Of a DNA stretch of 64,000 bases, positions 42,621-50,882 are shown piece after piece. Origin of the DNA: Streptomyces sp. NBC_00539 (GTDB lineage: Bacteria > Actinomycetota > Actinomycetes > Streptomycetales > Streptomycetaceae); contig NZ_CP107811.1 in NCBI RefSeq assembly GCF_036346105.1, forward strand, positions 5,537,501 through 5,601,500, given 5' to 3'. How positions within the stretch are numbered: position 1 is the stretch's first letter; each line of letters opens with the position of its first letter. A program made the translations under genes and the position numbers. The notes under the pieces were generated by a model. The model was not told where the DNA came from. It did no database searches and saw nothing but the letters and a program-made list of their open reading frames with translations.

Positions 42621-43735
42621 CGGGGCAGCAGCCGGCCGGTGAACAGGCCGCGCAGGGTGTGGGCGGTGGCGGCGAGCCAGGTCGTCAGCAGCGTCAGGAA
42701 CAGGGCGGTGGCCAGCCAGGAGAAGGCGGTCAGGCCGGTGTGGCGGGCCAGGCCGGTGGCACCGGTCACGCAGGTGCCGACGGGGAAGGTCAGCGCCCAC
42801 CAGGTCATCGCGAACCCCATGCCCGCCCGGGCCGCCCGGACCAGCATCGCGGCGGCGAGGGCCAGCCAGAGCAGGGCGAAGCCCGTCACGGGCACCCCGT
42901 AGACCACGGCGAAGGCGCCGAACGCGTGGGCGTAGGGCGCACCGATCGACAGCGGGGCCATGTCGGAGAGCTGGTTCACGGCGGTGGTCGACTGGCCGAG
43001 GGGACCCAGGACCAGGAACAGGGTCGGGGTCAGCGCAAGGGGCAGCGGCCCGCTGAAGACCAGGCGCCCGAAGACCAGGGGCAGCATCACCAGCGTGGCC
43101 AGCAGGCTCACGCCGAACAGGGCGTAGCAGCCCAGCAGCATCGCCTCGCGGGCCTGGCCGGCGGGCAGGTGGGGGATGAGCAGGGGGCCCACGGCGGCGG
43201 AGACCATGGGGGAGACCAGGGGCAGCAGCCACACGGGGGTGGCCTGGCCCGGCTCGATCCGGTGCCGCACCACCATCAGGTAGGGGACCAGTACGGCCAT
43301 CAGCAGGCCGATCACGGTCCCGGCGGTGTACAGCACGGTGTCGGCGGCGACGGCCGCCGGGGTGCCGATGAGGTCCTTGCCGACGAGCAGGGTGCCGGCG
43401 CCGACGGCCAGCAGGGCCATCGCCAGGCAGCCGTAGAAGGGTGCCACGGCGGGGTCGAGGAGGTGGGTCCGCGCCTGGTCGCGGTGGTGGAGCCAGTGCC
43501 CGGCGCGTGCGGTGAGCAAGGCGGCGAGGGCCACGGCGGACAGCGCCCATACGAGCTGGCAGGCCACGCGCTGTCCGGGGAGCTGGTGGGGGAGGGTGGC
43601 GCCCGCGTTGGCGACGATCGCCGTGCCCATGACGCAGGCGTACCAGTTGGGACCGAGGTGGCGGAGCGCGGCGGCCTTGTGGGCGGGGTGCGCGGGTGCG
43701 GGGGTGGTGCGGGGTAGCACGCGGGTGGTGGCCAT
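42617..43735 (-). CDS. TDT-family (TehA/SLAC1-like) transporter
   Basis: Integral membrane protein of 372 residues with about ten hydrophobic helices, beginning LRHLGPNWYACVMGTAIVANAGATLP, which matches the tellurite-resistance/dicarboxylate transporter family. Members export small anions such as sulfite or carry dicarboxylates; the substrate here is not clear. The ATG is at 43733-43735. It is divergent from a LysR-type gene, a common pairing for this family, and a palindrome lies between them. Its stop (CTA on the plus strand) overlaps the stop of the convergent gene in the tetramer CTAG. A much longer in-frame extension upstream to 45535 is not coding. Confidence 0.88.
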   Translation of the reverse strand: MATTRVLPRTTPAPAHPAHKAAALRHLGPNWYACVMGTAIVANAGATLPHQLPGQRVACQLVWALSAVALAALLTARAGHWLHHRDQARTHLLDPAVAPFYGCLAMALLAVGAGTLLVGKDLIGTPAAVAADTVLYTAGTVIGLLMAVLVPYLMVVRHRIEPGQATPVWLLPLVSPMVSAAVGPLLIPHLPAGQAREAMLLGCYALFGVSLLATLVMLPLVFGRLVFSGPLPLALTPTLFLVLGPLGQSTTAVNQLSDMAPLSIGAPYAHAFGAFAVVYGVPVTGFALLWLALAAAMLVRAARAGMGFAMTWWALTFPVGTCVTGATGLARHTGLTAFSWLATALFLTLLTTWLAATAHTLRGLFTGRLLPR

Positions 43736-43791
43736 GGGCCCAGCCTCGGGTCCGGGGGCGGGCCGGGCCAGGGGGTGGTTTCGTATGACGG

Positions 43792-43808
43792 CATAAACTG
43801 CATTTATG
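43792..43808. promoter_or_regulatory. LysR-type operator palindrome overlapping the regulator start codon
   Basis: CATAAA-CTGCA-TTTATG (43792-43808) is a perfect 6-bp palindrome containing a T-N11-A motif. It covers the ATG of the LysR gene (43806). TAAACT at 43794-43799 is 6 bases before that ATG, so the gene may be leaderless and the operator would cover its transcription start. Confidence 0.6.
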
Positions 43809-44729
43809 GGTAACGAGGAAGTGGTGCCGCTGGCGCACCGGGTGCCGGACCTGGGCGCGCTCGAGCTGCTGCTCGCGGTCGCGCGGGTCGGCAGCCTGAG
43901 CGGGGCGGCCCGGGGGCTGGGCATCACCCAGCCGGCGGCGAGCAGCCGGATCCGGGCGATGGAGACCCGGCTCGGGGTGGCGCTGGTGGACCGTTCGCCG
44001 CGCGGCTCGACGCTGACGGCGCAGGGGGCGCTCGTCACGGACTGGGCGCGGCGGGTGGTGGAGGCGGCCGAGGCCTTCGACGTGGGCGCGCAGGCGCTGC
44101 GGGGGCAGCGGGATTCGCGGCTGCGGGTCGCGGCCAGCATGACGATCGCGGAGTACCTGCTGCCCGGGTGGCTGATCGCACTGCGGGGGCAGCGGCCGGG
44201 GACGGCGGTGTCGCTGCACGCGGGGAACTCGGCGATCGTGGCCGAGCTGGTCCTCGCGCACGAGGCGGACCTGGGGTTCGTGGAGGGGCTGTCCGTGCCC
44301 GAGGGTCTGGACTCGGTGGTCATCGCGCAGGACCGGCTCGTGGTGGCGGTGGCGCCGGGGCACGCGTGGGCGCGGCGCTCGCGCGGGGTGGAGGCCGCGG
44401 AGCTGGCGGCGACCCCGCTGATCCTGCGGGAGCGGGGGTCGGGGACCCGGCAGGTCCTGGACGCGGCGCTGGCCGCGTCAGGGGGGCTGGCGCAGCCCTT
44501 GCTGGAGCTGGCGTCCACCACCGCGGTGAAGTCGGCGGCGCTGAGCGGGGCGGGGCCGTGCGTGCTGTCGGAGCTGGCGGTGGGGGACGAGCTGGCGTCG
44601 CGGCGGCTGGTGGAGGTACCGGTGGCCGGGGCCGGGCTGGCGCGGGCCCTGCGGGCAGTGTGGCCGACGGGCGCCCGCCCGGCCGGCCCGGCCCGCGACC
44701 TGCTGTCCCTGACCCGCCGCCCGGCCTGA
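43806..44729 (+). CDS. LysR-family transcriptional regulator
   Basis: Regulator of 307 residues. The N-terminal helix-turn-helix is LELLLAVARVGSLSGAARGLGITQPAASSRIRAMETRLGVALVDRSPRGSTLT, and the effector-binding domain (about 100-300) includes a PLILRERGSGTRQVLD segment seen in CysB/CbbR-like members. It is divergent from the TDT transporter, which it probably controls, and both lie next to the palindrome at 43792-43808. No SD precedes the ATG. The 133-base GC-rich gap after it, before the convergent amidotransferase gene, holds only imperfect hairpins. Confidence 0.9.
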   Translation: MGNEEVVPLAHRVPDLGALELLLAVARVGSLSGAARGLGITQPAASSRIRAMETRLGVALVDRSPRGSTLTAQGALVTDWARRVVEAAEAFDVGAQALRGQRDSRLRVAASMTIAEYLLPGWLIALRGQRPGTAVSLHAGNSAIVAELVLAHEADLGFVEGLSVPEGLDSVVIAQDRLVVAVAPGHAWARRSRGVEAAELAATPLILRERGSGTRQVLDAALAASGGLAQPLLELASTTAVKSAALSGAGPCVLSELAVGDELASRRLVEVPVAGAGLARALRAVWPTGARPAGPARDLLSLTRRPA

Positions 44730-44862
44730 CCGGGCCCCGCCCGGCGGAGCCTCGTGCGGGGGCCGCCCGGAACCCGCGGGGGCGCCCGGTGGCGCCCGTG
44801 CGGGGCTCGCACCGGGCCCGCCGGGGCGCCCGGGCGGCGGTCCGGGGTGGGCCGGGCCCGGG

Positions 44863-45594
44863 TTACACCGTCGCCGGGGTCAGCGCCGGGGCGGGGGTGG
44901 TGAGGTTGAACTCCGCCGCCGCGTCGATCAGGGCCGCCATCACGCGGGTGTCCTTGTCGCGCTCCGGGTGCCACTGGACGCCCACCACCCAGCGGTCCGG
45001 ATCCGGGAGTTCGATGGCCTCGACCGTGCCGTCCAGCGCGTGCGCCGACACGACCAGCCCCTCGCCGAGGCGGTCCACCGCCTGGTGGTGGTAGGTCGGG
45101 ACCTCCGCCTCCTCGGGGACCAGCGCCGCGTAGCGGGTGCCGGGGACCGGTCGGACCGGGTGCCAGGAGGTGACGCCCGGGGTGTGCACGTGGCCGTCGA
45201 TGTGCTGGATCAGCGTGCCGCCCAGGGCCACGTTCAGCGCCTGCATGCCCCGGCAGATGCCGAGCAGCGGGGCGCCGGACGTCAGCGCGGCCCCGATCAG
45301 CGCGAGCTCCCACGTGTCGCGGACCGTCGCGGGGGCGCCCGTACGCGGATCGCGGGCCGCGCCGTAGCGCACCGGGTCCACGTCCGGGCCGCCCGCGATG
45401 ACCAGGCCGTCCACCCGGCCCAGTACCTCCCCCGCCCGGGACGGGTCGTCCGGGGGCAGCAGTACGGCCGTACCGCCCGCGGCCTGGACGAGTTCGTAGT
45501 ACCCGGAGGGGACGAGGGACGTGGCGAGGTCCCACACGCCGTAGCGGGTGGACTCCTCCACATAGGTGGTGATGCCGATGAGCGGCCTGGGCAC
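44863..45594 (-). CDS. Class-I glutamine amidotransferase-like gamma-glutamyl hydrolase (peptidase C26, PuuD-like)
   Basis: Hydrolase of 243 residues that would remove gamma-glutamyl groups. Nucleophile Cys114 is in the elbow LGICRGMQALN. His209 and Glu211 in VQWHPE complete the triad. The GGPDVDPVRYG motif is typical of the PuuD branch. It lies 44 bases downstream of an APC permease and near a GlnA4-type ligase, so the likely substrate is a gamma-glutamyl amine or its oxidised product, the last step of gamma-glutamylated amine breakdown. The start is GTG at 45592-45594 with GGAGGT upstream. Confidence 0.9.
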   Translation of the reverse strand: MPRPLIGITTYVEESTRYGVWDLATSLVPSGYYELVQAAGGTAVLLPPDDPSRAGEVLGRVDGLVIAGGPDVDPVRYGAARDPRTGAPATVRDTWELALIGAALTSGAPLLGICRGMQALNVALGGTLIQHIDGHVHTPGVTSWHPVRPVPGTRYAALVPEEAEVPTYHHQAVDRLGEGLVVSAHALDGTVEAIELPDPDRWVVGVQWHPERDKDTRVMAALIDAAAEFNLTTPAPALTPATV

Positions 45595-45638
45595 GGTTCT
45601 ACCTCCAGGAGGGCGGGATCCGAGTCAGCGTCAGGATT

Positions 45639-47108
45639 TCAGTCGCGGGTCAATTCCGCCTCGGCTTCGGCCAGCGCAGCGAACTCCTCCTCGGGTGCGG
45701 AGGCGACGAGACGGTGGCGGCTGTAGAAGGCGAAGTAGGCGAGGGCGACGGCGTAGACGGCCAGCGCGATGAACGCCGCGTCCTTGTCCACCAGGAAGGT
45801 GGCGACCAGCGCCGACAGGGCCAGCACGAACGCCACCGAGGAGGTGACGGCCCCGCCCGGCGTGCGGTACGGGCGCTCCAGGTCCGGCTCGCGGCGGCGC
45901 AGCACGATGTGGGACAGGGCCATCAGGGCGTAGGAGATGGTCGCGCCGAACACCGCGATGTTCAGCATGCGCGGGCCGTTCCCGGTGGCGGCGGCCAGGG
46001 CGAAACCGATCGCACCGGGGATCAGCAGGCCCAGGTAGGGGGCCTTGCGCTTCGAGGTGAGGGACAGGAATCGCGGCAGGTAGCCGGCCCGCGACAGCGC
46101 GAAGAGCTGACGGGAGCCCGCGTAGATGAGCGAGAAGAAGGAGGCCACGAGCCCGGCCAGACCGGCGTAGTTGACGAAGGTCTTGAGCCAGGACAGCCCC
46201 GGGTCGCCCTCCAGTGCGACGACCAGCGGGTTGCCCGCGTCCTTGATGGCGTCCGCGCCGCGCGCGCCGGTGGAGGCCAGGAACGTCATCAGGGCCAGCA
46301 GGACGAGGATGCCCATCGAGATCGACAGTGCGCGGGGCATCGAGCGCACCGGGTCCTTGGCCTCCTCGGCCGCCAGCGGAACGCCTTCCACCCCGAGGAA
46401 GAACCACATCCCGAAGGGGAACGCGGCCCAGATGCCGAGGAAGCCGAGCGGCAGCCACGAACTCGCGCCCGCGGCGCTGGTGTCGACGGCGATGTCGTCG
46501 AGGCGGGACGGGTCGAACTCGGTGAAGGCGCCCAGCGCGAAGACGACCAGGGCGAGCACGGCGACGGCGGTGACGACGAGCGAGAAGCGCAGGGCCTCGC
46601 CCACCCCCCACAGGTGGATGCCGATGAACACGGCGAAGCAGGCGAGGTAGACGGGCCAGCCGGAGGTCAGGCCGAGGAGGTGGAGCGACTCGACGTAGTC
46701 GCCGATGAAGATGGAGATCGCGGCGGGCGCCAGGATGTACTCGATGAGGATGGCCGTGCCGGTGAGGAAGCCGCCCCAGGTGCCCAGCGCCCGGCGGGCG
46801 AAGCCGTAACCGCCGCCCGCCGTGGGCAAGATGGCCGACAGCTCCGCGAGCGAGAACACCAGGCAGGCGTACATCGCGCCCATCAGGGCCGTCGCGATGG
46901 CGAGACCGCCGAACCCGCCCTGGGCGAGACCGACGTTCCAGCCGGAGAAGTCGCCCGAGACGACGTAGGCGACGCCGAGGCCGGTGAGCAGCAGCCAGCC
47001 GGCGCTGCCGCGGCGCAGCGTGCGGCGCTCCAGGTACGTGTCCGGGGCCTGCGGGGCCTTGGTGGTTGCGGGCGCGGCGGTCAGCCGGGCCTCGATGTCG
47101 TCGGCCAT
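45639..47108 (-). CDS. APC-family permease, ethanolamine permease-like
   Basis: Amino acid/amine importer of 489 residues with about 12 membrane helices. The segments GFGGLAIATALMGAMYACLVFSLAEL, LPTAGGGYGFARRALG and the conserved EGVPLAAEEAKDP resemble the ethanolamine permease (Eat/EutP) branch. Together with the divergent GlnA4-type gene cluster it probably imports ethanolamine. The start is ATG at 47106-47108 with AGGAG upstream; the in-frame extension to 47129 lacks an SD. A near-identical operator repeat lies 53 bases upstream. Confidence 0.88.
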   Translation of the reverse strand: MADDIEARLTAAPATTKAPQAPDTYLERRTLRRGSAGWLLLTGLGVAYVVSGDFSGWNVGLAQGGFGGLAIATALMGAMYACLVFSLAELSAILPTAGGGYGFARRALGTWGGFLTGTAILIEYILAPAAISIFIGDYVESLHLLGLTSGWPVYLACFAVFIGIHLWGVGEALRFSLVVTAVAVLALVVFALGAFTEFDPSRLDDIAVDTSAAGASSWLPLGFLGIWAAFPFGMWFFLGVEGVPLAAEEAKDPVRSMPRALSISMGILVLLALMTFLASTGARGADAIKDAGNPLVVALEGDPGLSWLKTFVNYAGLAGLVASFFSLIYAGSRQLFALSRAGYLPRFLSLTSKRKAPYLGLLIPGAIGFALAAATGNGPRMLNIAVFGATISYALMALSHIVLRRREPDLERPYRTPGGAVTSSVAFVLALSALVATFLVDKDAAFIALAVYAVALAYFAFYSRHRLVASAPEEEFAALAEAEAELTRD

Positions 47109-47160
47109 GTGCGCTCCTGCCTGGGGCAAGGTGGTGCAACGGGTGAGGGGGATGCGGCAT

Positions 47161-47186
47161 GCAAAGGTTGTGAGGCGTACCTTTGC
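47161..47186. promoter_or_regulatory. Candidate GntR/FadR operator upstream of the permease
   Basis: GCAAAGGT-N10-ACCTTTGC is a perfect 8-bp inverted repeat. A near copy with the same spacing lies at 48036-48061 in front of the GntR and GlnA4 genes. The two share GCAAWGGT-N10-ACCTTWGS. Confidence 0.7.
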
Positions 47187-47267
47187 GTCATGCGGGTGGA
47201 GCGCGCAAGACCCTGGCGTTAAACGGGGGTTACGAAACGCTCTCGGCCGGGGTCCGCCCCTGACGGC

Positions 47268-48014
47268 TCACGCCAGGAAGCCCCGCAGCAGCGCGGCCGT
47301 GCCGCAGCAGTGCTCGCGCATCGTCTCGCGGGCCGATTCGGCGTCCCGCTCCAGCACCGCCTCGACGAGCGCGGTGTGCTGCTGCTGCGAGTGTTCGAGG
47401 TTGCGCACCAGCAGCGGGATGCAGTCCAGCAGGTCGTTGACGGTGGCCCGGACGGCTGCGTACTGGGCCGTCAGAGTGGGGGAACCGGCCAGTTCGCACA
47501 GGGTGAGGTGGAACAGGGTGTCCTGGCGGCGGTACTCCTGGAGCGGGGCGTCGTGGGTGGCCGCGAGGGCGCCGAGCAGCCGCTCCGTGCCCTCCTCGGT
47601 GAGCCCGTGCGAGGCGCACAGGCCGGCCGCGCCCACTTCGAGTACCTCGCGGAACCGCAGCGCGTCCTCGATGTCCACCCCCGCCACCCGGCGCCGCAGC
47701 TCCTGCTCGGCGCCGCCGGCCGGCGTGTCCGGGCGCGCCCGTACGAACGTCCCGCCGTAGCGGCCGCGCCGCGCCTCCACCAGGCCCTGGTCCTGGAGTA
47801 CTTTCAGTACCTCGCGCAGCGTGACCCGGCTGATGCCCATCCGCTCGGCCAACTCCCGCTCGGGCGGCAGTCGTTCCCCGCCCGGCACCAGACCCAGCCG
47901 GACCACCTGGAGGATCTGCTCCAGCGCCTCCTCGAAACCGTTGCCCGCCCGCACCTGCCGCAGCACGGGATTCAGCCGCGCGATCGCGTCGCCCTCACTC
48001 GCCGTATCGGTCAT
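47268..48014 (-). CDS. GntR-family (FadR subgroup) regulator, EpuRII-like
   Basis: Regulator of 248 residues. The winged helix of the GntR family covers about 22-95 (LQVVRLGLVPGGERLPPERELAERMGISRVTLREVLKVLQDQGLVEARRGRYGGTFV), and a helical FCD effector domain follows, with the metal-binding pattern HLTLCELAG...H. It is divergent from the GlnA4-type gene. In S. coelicolor the corresponding gene next to glnA4 (named epuRII, as I recall) represses ethanolamine utilisation. The start is ATG at 48012-48014, with GGGGTGGAG upstream. Confidence 0.87.
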   Translation of the reverse strand: MTDTASEGDAIARLNPVLRQVRAGNGFEEALEQILQVVRLGLVPGGERLPPERELAERMGISRVTLREVLKVLQDQGLVEARRGRYGGTFVRARPDTPAGGAEQELRRRVAGVDIEDALRFREVLEVGAAGLCASHGLTEEGTERLLGALAATHDAPLQEYRRQDTLFHLTLCELAGSPTLTAQYAAVRATVNDLLDCIPLLVRNLEHSQQQHTALVEAVLERDAESARETMREHCCGTAALLRGFLA

Positions 48015-48035
48015 CTGGGCTCCACCCCTTCCCAA

Positions 48036-48061
48036 GCAATGGTTCTGTTCAATACCTTAGG
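48036..48061. promoter_or_regulatory. Candidate GntR/FadR operator in the divergent regulator-ligase promoter
   Basis: GCAATGGT-N10-ACCTTAGG matches the perfect inverted repeat at 47161-47186 in 13 of 16 arm positions with identical spacing. It lies 22 bases from the regulator start and 31 bases from the GlnA4-type gene start. Confidence 0.7.
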
Positions 48062-48091
48062 CCCACTCGGCTCACCGAAGGAGAGATTCCA

Positions 48092-49465
48092 GTGGTAGAC
48101 CGCAAGCCGCCGCTCGCGCCCGAGGAGCTCCGCTCCCTGGTCGCCAGTGGCGAGATCGACACAGTCGTCCTGGCCTTCCCCGACATGCAAGGGCGGCTCC
48201 AGGGCAAGCGGTTCGCCGCACGGTTCTTCCTCGACGAGGTCCTCGACCTCGGCACCGAGGGCTGCAACTACCTCCTCGCCGTCGACACCGAGATGAACAC
48301 CGTCGACGGGTACGAGATGTCCTCCTGGGACCGCGGCTACGGCGACTTCGCCATGCACGCCGACCTCGCCACCCTGCGCCGCCTCCCGTGGAACCCCGGC
48401 AGCGCCTTCGTCCTCGCCGACCTCGCCTGGAACGACGGCTCGCCCGTCGTCGCCGCCCCCCGCCAGATCCTGCGCCGCCAGCTGGAACGCCTCGCCGGAC
48501 ACGGCTACACCGCGATGGTCGGCACCGAGCTGGAGTTCATGGTGTTCAAGGACACCTACGAACAGGCGTGGAACTCCGGCTACCGCGGCCTGACCCCCGC
48601 CAACCAGTACAACATCGACTACTCGGTCCTCGGCACCGGCCGCATCGAGCCCCTGCTGCGCCGCATCCGCAACGAGATGCAGGCCGCCGGCCTGGTCGTC
48701 GAGTCCGCCAAGGGCGAGTGCAACCTCGGGCAGCACGAGATCGTCTTCCGCTATGACGAGGCGCTCACCACCTGCGACCAGCACTCCGTCTACAAGACGG
48801 GCGCCAAGGAGATCGCCGCCCAAGAGGGCGTCTCGCTCACCTTCATGGCCAAGTACGACGAGCGCGAGGGCAACTCCTGCCACATCCACCTCTCGCTCAC
48901 CGACGCCGACGGACACAACGCGATGGCCGGGGGCGCGGACGGCGACGCACACGGCATGTCCCCCGTGATGCGCCACTTCCTGGCCGGCCAGCTCGCCGCG
49001 CTGCGCGACTTCTCCCTTCTCTACGCCCCGAACATCAACTCGTACAAGCGTTTCCGGCCCGGATCCTTCGCCCCCACCGCCGTGGCCTGGGGCGCGGACA
49101 ACCGGACCTGCGCCCTGCGCGTCGTCGGCCACGGGCCCTCCATGCGCTTCGAGAACCGCCTCCCCGGCGGTGACGTGAACCCCTACCTCGCCGTCGCCGC
49201 ACTGGTCGCGGCCGGGCTCTACGGCATCGAGAACCGCCTCGAACTGCCCGAGGCCTGCACCGGCAACGCCTACACCGCCGACTACGCGCACGTCCCCACC
49301 ACCCTGCGCGAAGCCGCGGAACTCTGGGAGAACAGCGAGATCGCCAAGGCCGCCTTCGGCCCCGAGGTCGTCGCCCACTACCGCAACATGGCCCGCGTGG
49401 AACTCGACGCGTACGACTCGGCGGTCACCGACTGGGAACTGCGCCGCTCCTTCGAACGCCTGTAA
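48092..49465 (+). CDS. glnA4: Glutamine synthetase-like gamma-glutamylethanolamide synthetase (GlnA4 type)
   Basis: Glutamine synthetase-fold ligase of 457 residues that joins glutamate to a small amine with ATP. The catalytic-domain signatures TELEFMVFKDTYEQAW (metal Glu), ESAKGECNLGQHEI, NSCHIHLSL and SYKRFRPGSFAPT are present. The context (permease, aldehyde dehydrogenase, SDR, amidohydrolase, GntR regulator) matches the S. coelicolor GlnA4 ethanolamine pathway rather than ammonia assimilation. The start is GTG at 48092 with GAAGGAGAG upstream. It heads a three-gene operon. Confidence 0.87.
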   Translation: MVDRKPPLAPEELRSLVASGEIDTVVLAFPDMQGRLQGKRFAARFFLDEVLDLGTEGCNYLLAVDTEMNTVDGYEMSSWDRGYGDFAMHADLATLRRLPWNPGSAFVLADLAWNDGSPVVAAPRQILRRQLERLAGHGYTAMVGTELEFMVFKDTYEQAWNSGYRGLTPANQYNIDYSVLGTGRIEPLLRRIRNEMQAAGLVVESAKGECNLGQHEIVFRYDEALTTCDQHSVYKTGAKEIAAQEGVSLTFMAKYDEREGNSCHIHLSLTDADGHNAMAGGADGDAHGMSPVMRHFLAGQLAALRDFSLLYAPNINSYKRFRPGSFAPTAVAWGADNRTCALRVVGHGPSMRFENRLPGGDVNPYLAVAALVAAGLYGIENRLELPEACTGNAYTADYAHVPTTLREAAELWENSEIAKAAFGPEVVAHYRNMARVELDAYDSAVTDWELRRSFERL

Positions 49466-49496
49466 CTCCCCCTACGGAAAACATGTGAGGAACCAC

Positions 49497-50876
49497 GTGT
49501 CCGATGTGCTGGCCCCTTCCGCTCTGCGCGTGCTGAATCCGGCCACCGAGGAACTCGTCGCCACCGTCCCGGCCGCCACACGGGACGACGTCGACGCCGC
49601 CGTCGCCAGGGCCGCCGCCGCACAGCGCGGCTGGGCGGCCGCGGCCCCCGCCGACCGGGCCAGGCTGCTGCGCCGCTTCGCCGCGGTGGTGGACGCGCAC
49701 ACCGAGGAACTCGCCCTGCTGGAGGTCCGCGAAGCCGGCCACACCATCGGCAACGCCCGGTGGGAAGCGGGCAACGTGCGCGACCTCCTCGAATTCGCCG
49801 CCGGGGGAGTCGAACGGCTCTCCGGCCGCCAGATCCCCGTCGCCGGCGGAATCGACGTCACCTTCCTCGAACCCCTCGGCGTCATCGGCGTGATCGCCCC
49901 CTGGAACTTCCCCATGCCGATCGCCGGCTGGGCCCTGGCACCCGCCCTCGCCGCGGGCAACGCCGTCATCCTCAAGCCCGCCGAGACCACCCCCCTCACC
50001 GCACTGCGCCTGGCCGCACTCGCCCTCGAAGCCGGGATCCCCGAGCACCTCTTCCAGGTGCTGCCCGGCCCGGGCACCGTCACCGGTGACGCGCTGGTGG
50101 AACACCCCGGAGTCGCGAAGATCGTCTTCACCGGCTCCACCGCGGTCGGCAAGCAGATCATGGCCAAATGCGCCGAGCGGGTGAAGCGGCTCACCCTCGA
50201 ACTCGGAGGCAAGAGCCCCAACATCGTCTTCGCCGACGCCGACATCGAGGCCGCGGCGGCCGCCGCCCCCATGGCCTTCCTGGACAACACCGGCCAGGAC
50301 TGCTGCGCCCGCACCCGCATCCTCGTCCAGCGCTCCGCCTACGACCGGTTCCTGGAACTCGTCGCCCCCGCCGTCGAAGCCGTTCGCGTCGGAGACCCCG
50401 CCGACGAGAAGACCCAGATGGGCCCGCTGATCTCACGGACCCAGCTCGAACGCGTCAGCGGGTACGTCACCGACGACCTCACCACCATCCGCGGCACCGC
50501 CCCCGAGGGACCCGGCTTCTGGTACCCGCCGACCCTCGTCACCGGCGTCGCCGCCACCGCGCCCGTCGCCGTCGAGGAAGTCTTCGGCCCGGTGGCCGTC
50601 GTCCTGCCCTTCGAGGACGAAGAGGACGCCGTACGGCTGGCCAACGCCACCGACTACGGCCTCTCGGGCTCCCTCTGGACCCGCGACATCGGCCGCGCCC
50701 TGCGCGTCTCGCGGGCCGTCGCGGCCGGAAACCTGTCCGTCAACTCCCACAGCAGCGTCCGCTACTGGACCCCCTTCGGCGGCTACAAGCAGTCCGGCCT
50801 CGGCCGGGAGCTCGGACCCGACGCCCTCACCGCATTCACCGAGACCAAGAACGTCTTCATCAGCACGGAGGCCTGA
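49497..50876 (+). CDS. NAD(P)-dependent aldehyde dehydrogenase
   Basis: Oxidises an aldehyde to a carboxylate, 459 residues. Catalytic Cys269 lies in GQDCCARTR and general-base Glu235 in LELGGKSPN. The nucleotide-binding segments PWNFPMPIAGWALAPALAAGNAVILKPAE and FTGSTAVGKQI are intact. In the proposed pathway it would oxidise the gamma-glutamylated aldehyde derived from ethanolamine. I took GTG at 49497 with GAGGAA upstream; an in-frame GTG at 49485 overlaps that SD. It lies 31 bases after the ligase gene and 6 bases before the SDR gene. Confidence 0.9.
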   Translation: MSDVLAPSALRVLNPATEELVATVPAATRDDVDAAVARAAAAQRGWAAAAPADRARLLRRFAAVVDAHTEELALLEVREAGHTIGNARWEAGNVRDLLEFAAGGVERLSGRQIPVAGGIDVTFLEPLGVIGVIAPWNFPMPIAGWALAPALAAGNAVILKPAETTPLTALRLAALALEAGIPEHLFQVLPGPGTVTGDALVEHPGVAKIVFTGSTAVGKQIMAKCAERVKRLTLELGGKSPNIVFADADIEAAAAAAPMAFLDNTGQDCCARTRILVQRSAYDRFLELVAPAVEAVRVGDPADEKTQMGPLISRTQLERVSGYVTDDLTTIRGTAPEGPGFWYPPTLVTGVAATAPVAVEEVFGPVAVVLPFEDEEDAVRLANATDYGLSGSLWTRDIGRALRVSRAVAAGNLSVNSHSSVRYWTPFGGYKQSGLGRELGPDALTAFTETKNVFISTEA

Positions 50877-50882
50877 AAACCC

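Noticed and set aside
44730-44862. Terminator between the LysR and amidotransferase genes
   Set aside because: The region is extremely GC-rich and allows many imperfect pairings, but no single clear hairpin stands out.
43736-45535. In-frame 600-codon extension upstream of the TDT transporter, making a 972-residue protein
   Set aside because: The extension covers the LysR gene antisense and the amidotransferase gene. The conserved transporter sequence begins at the ATG at 43735.
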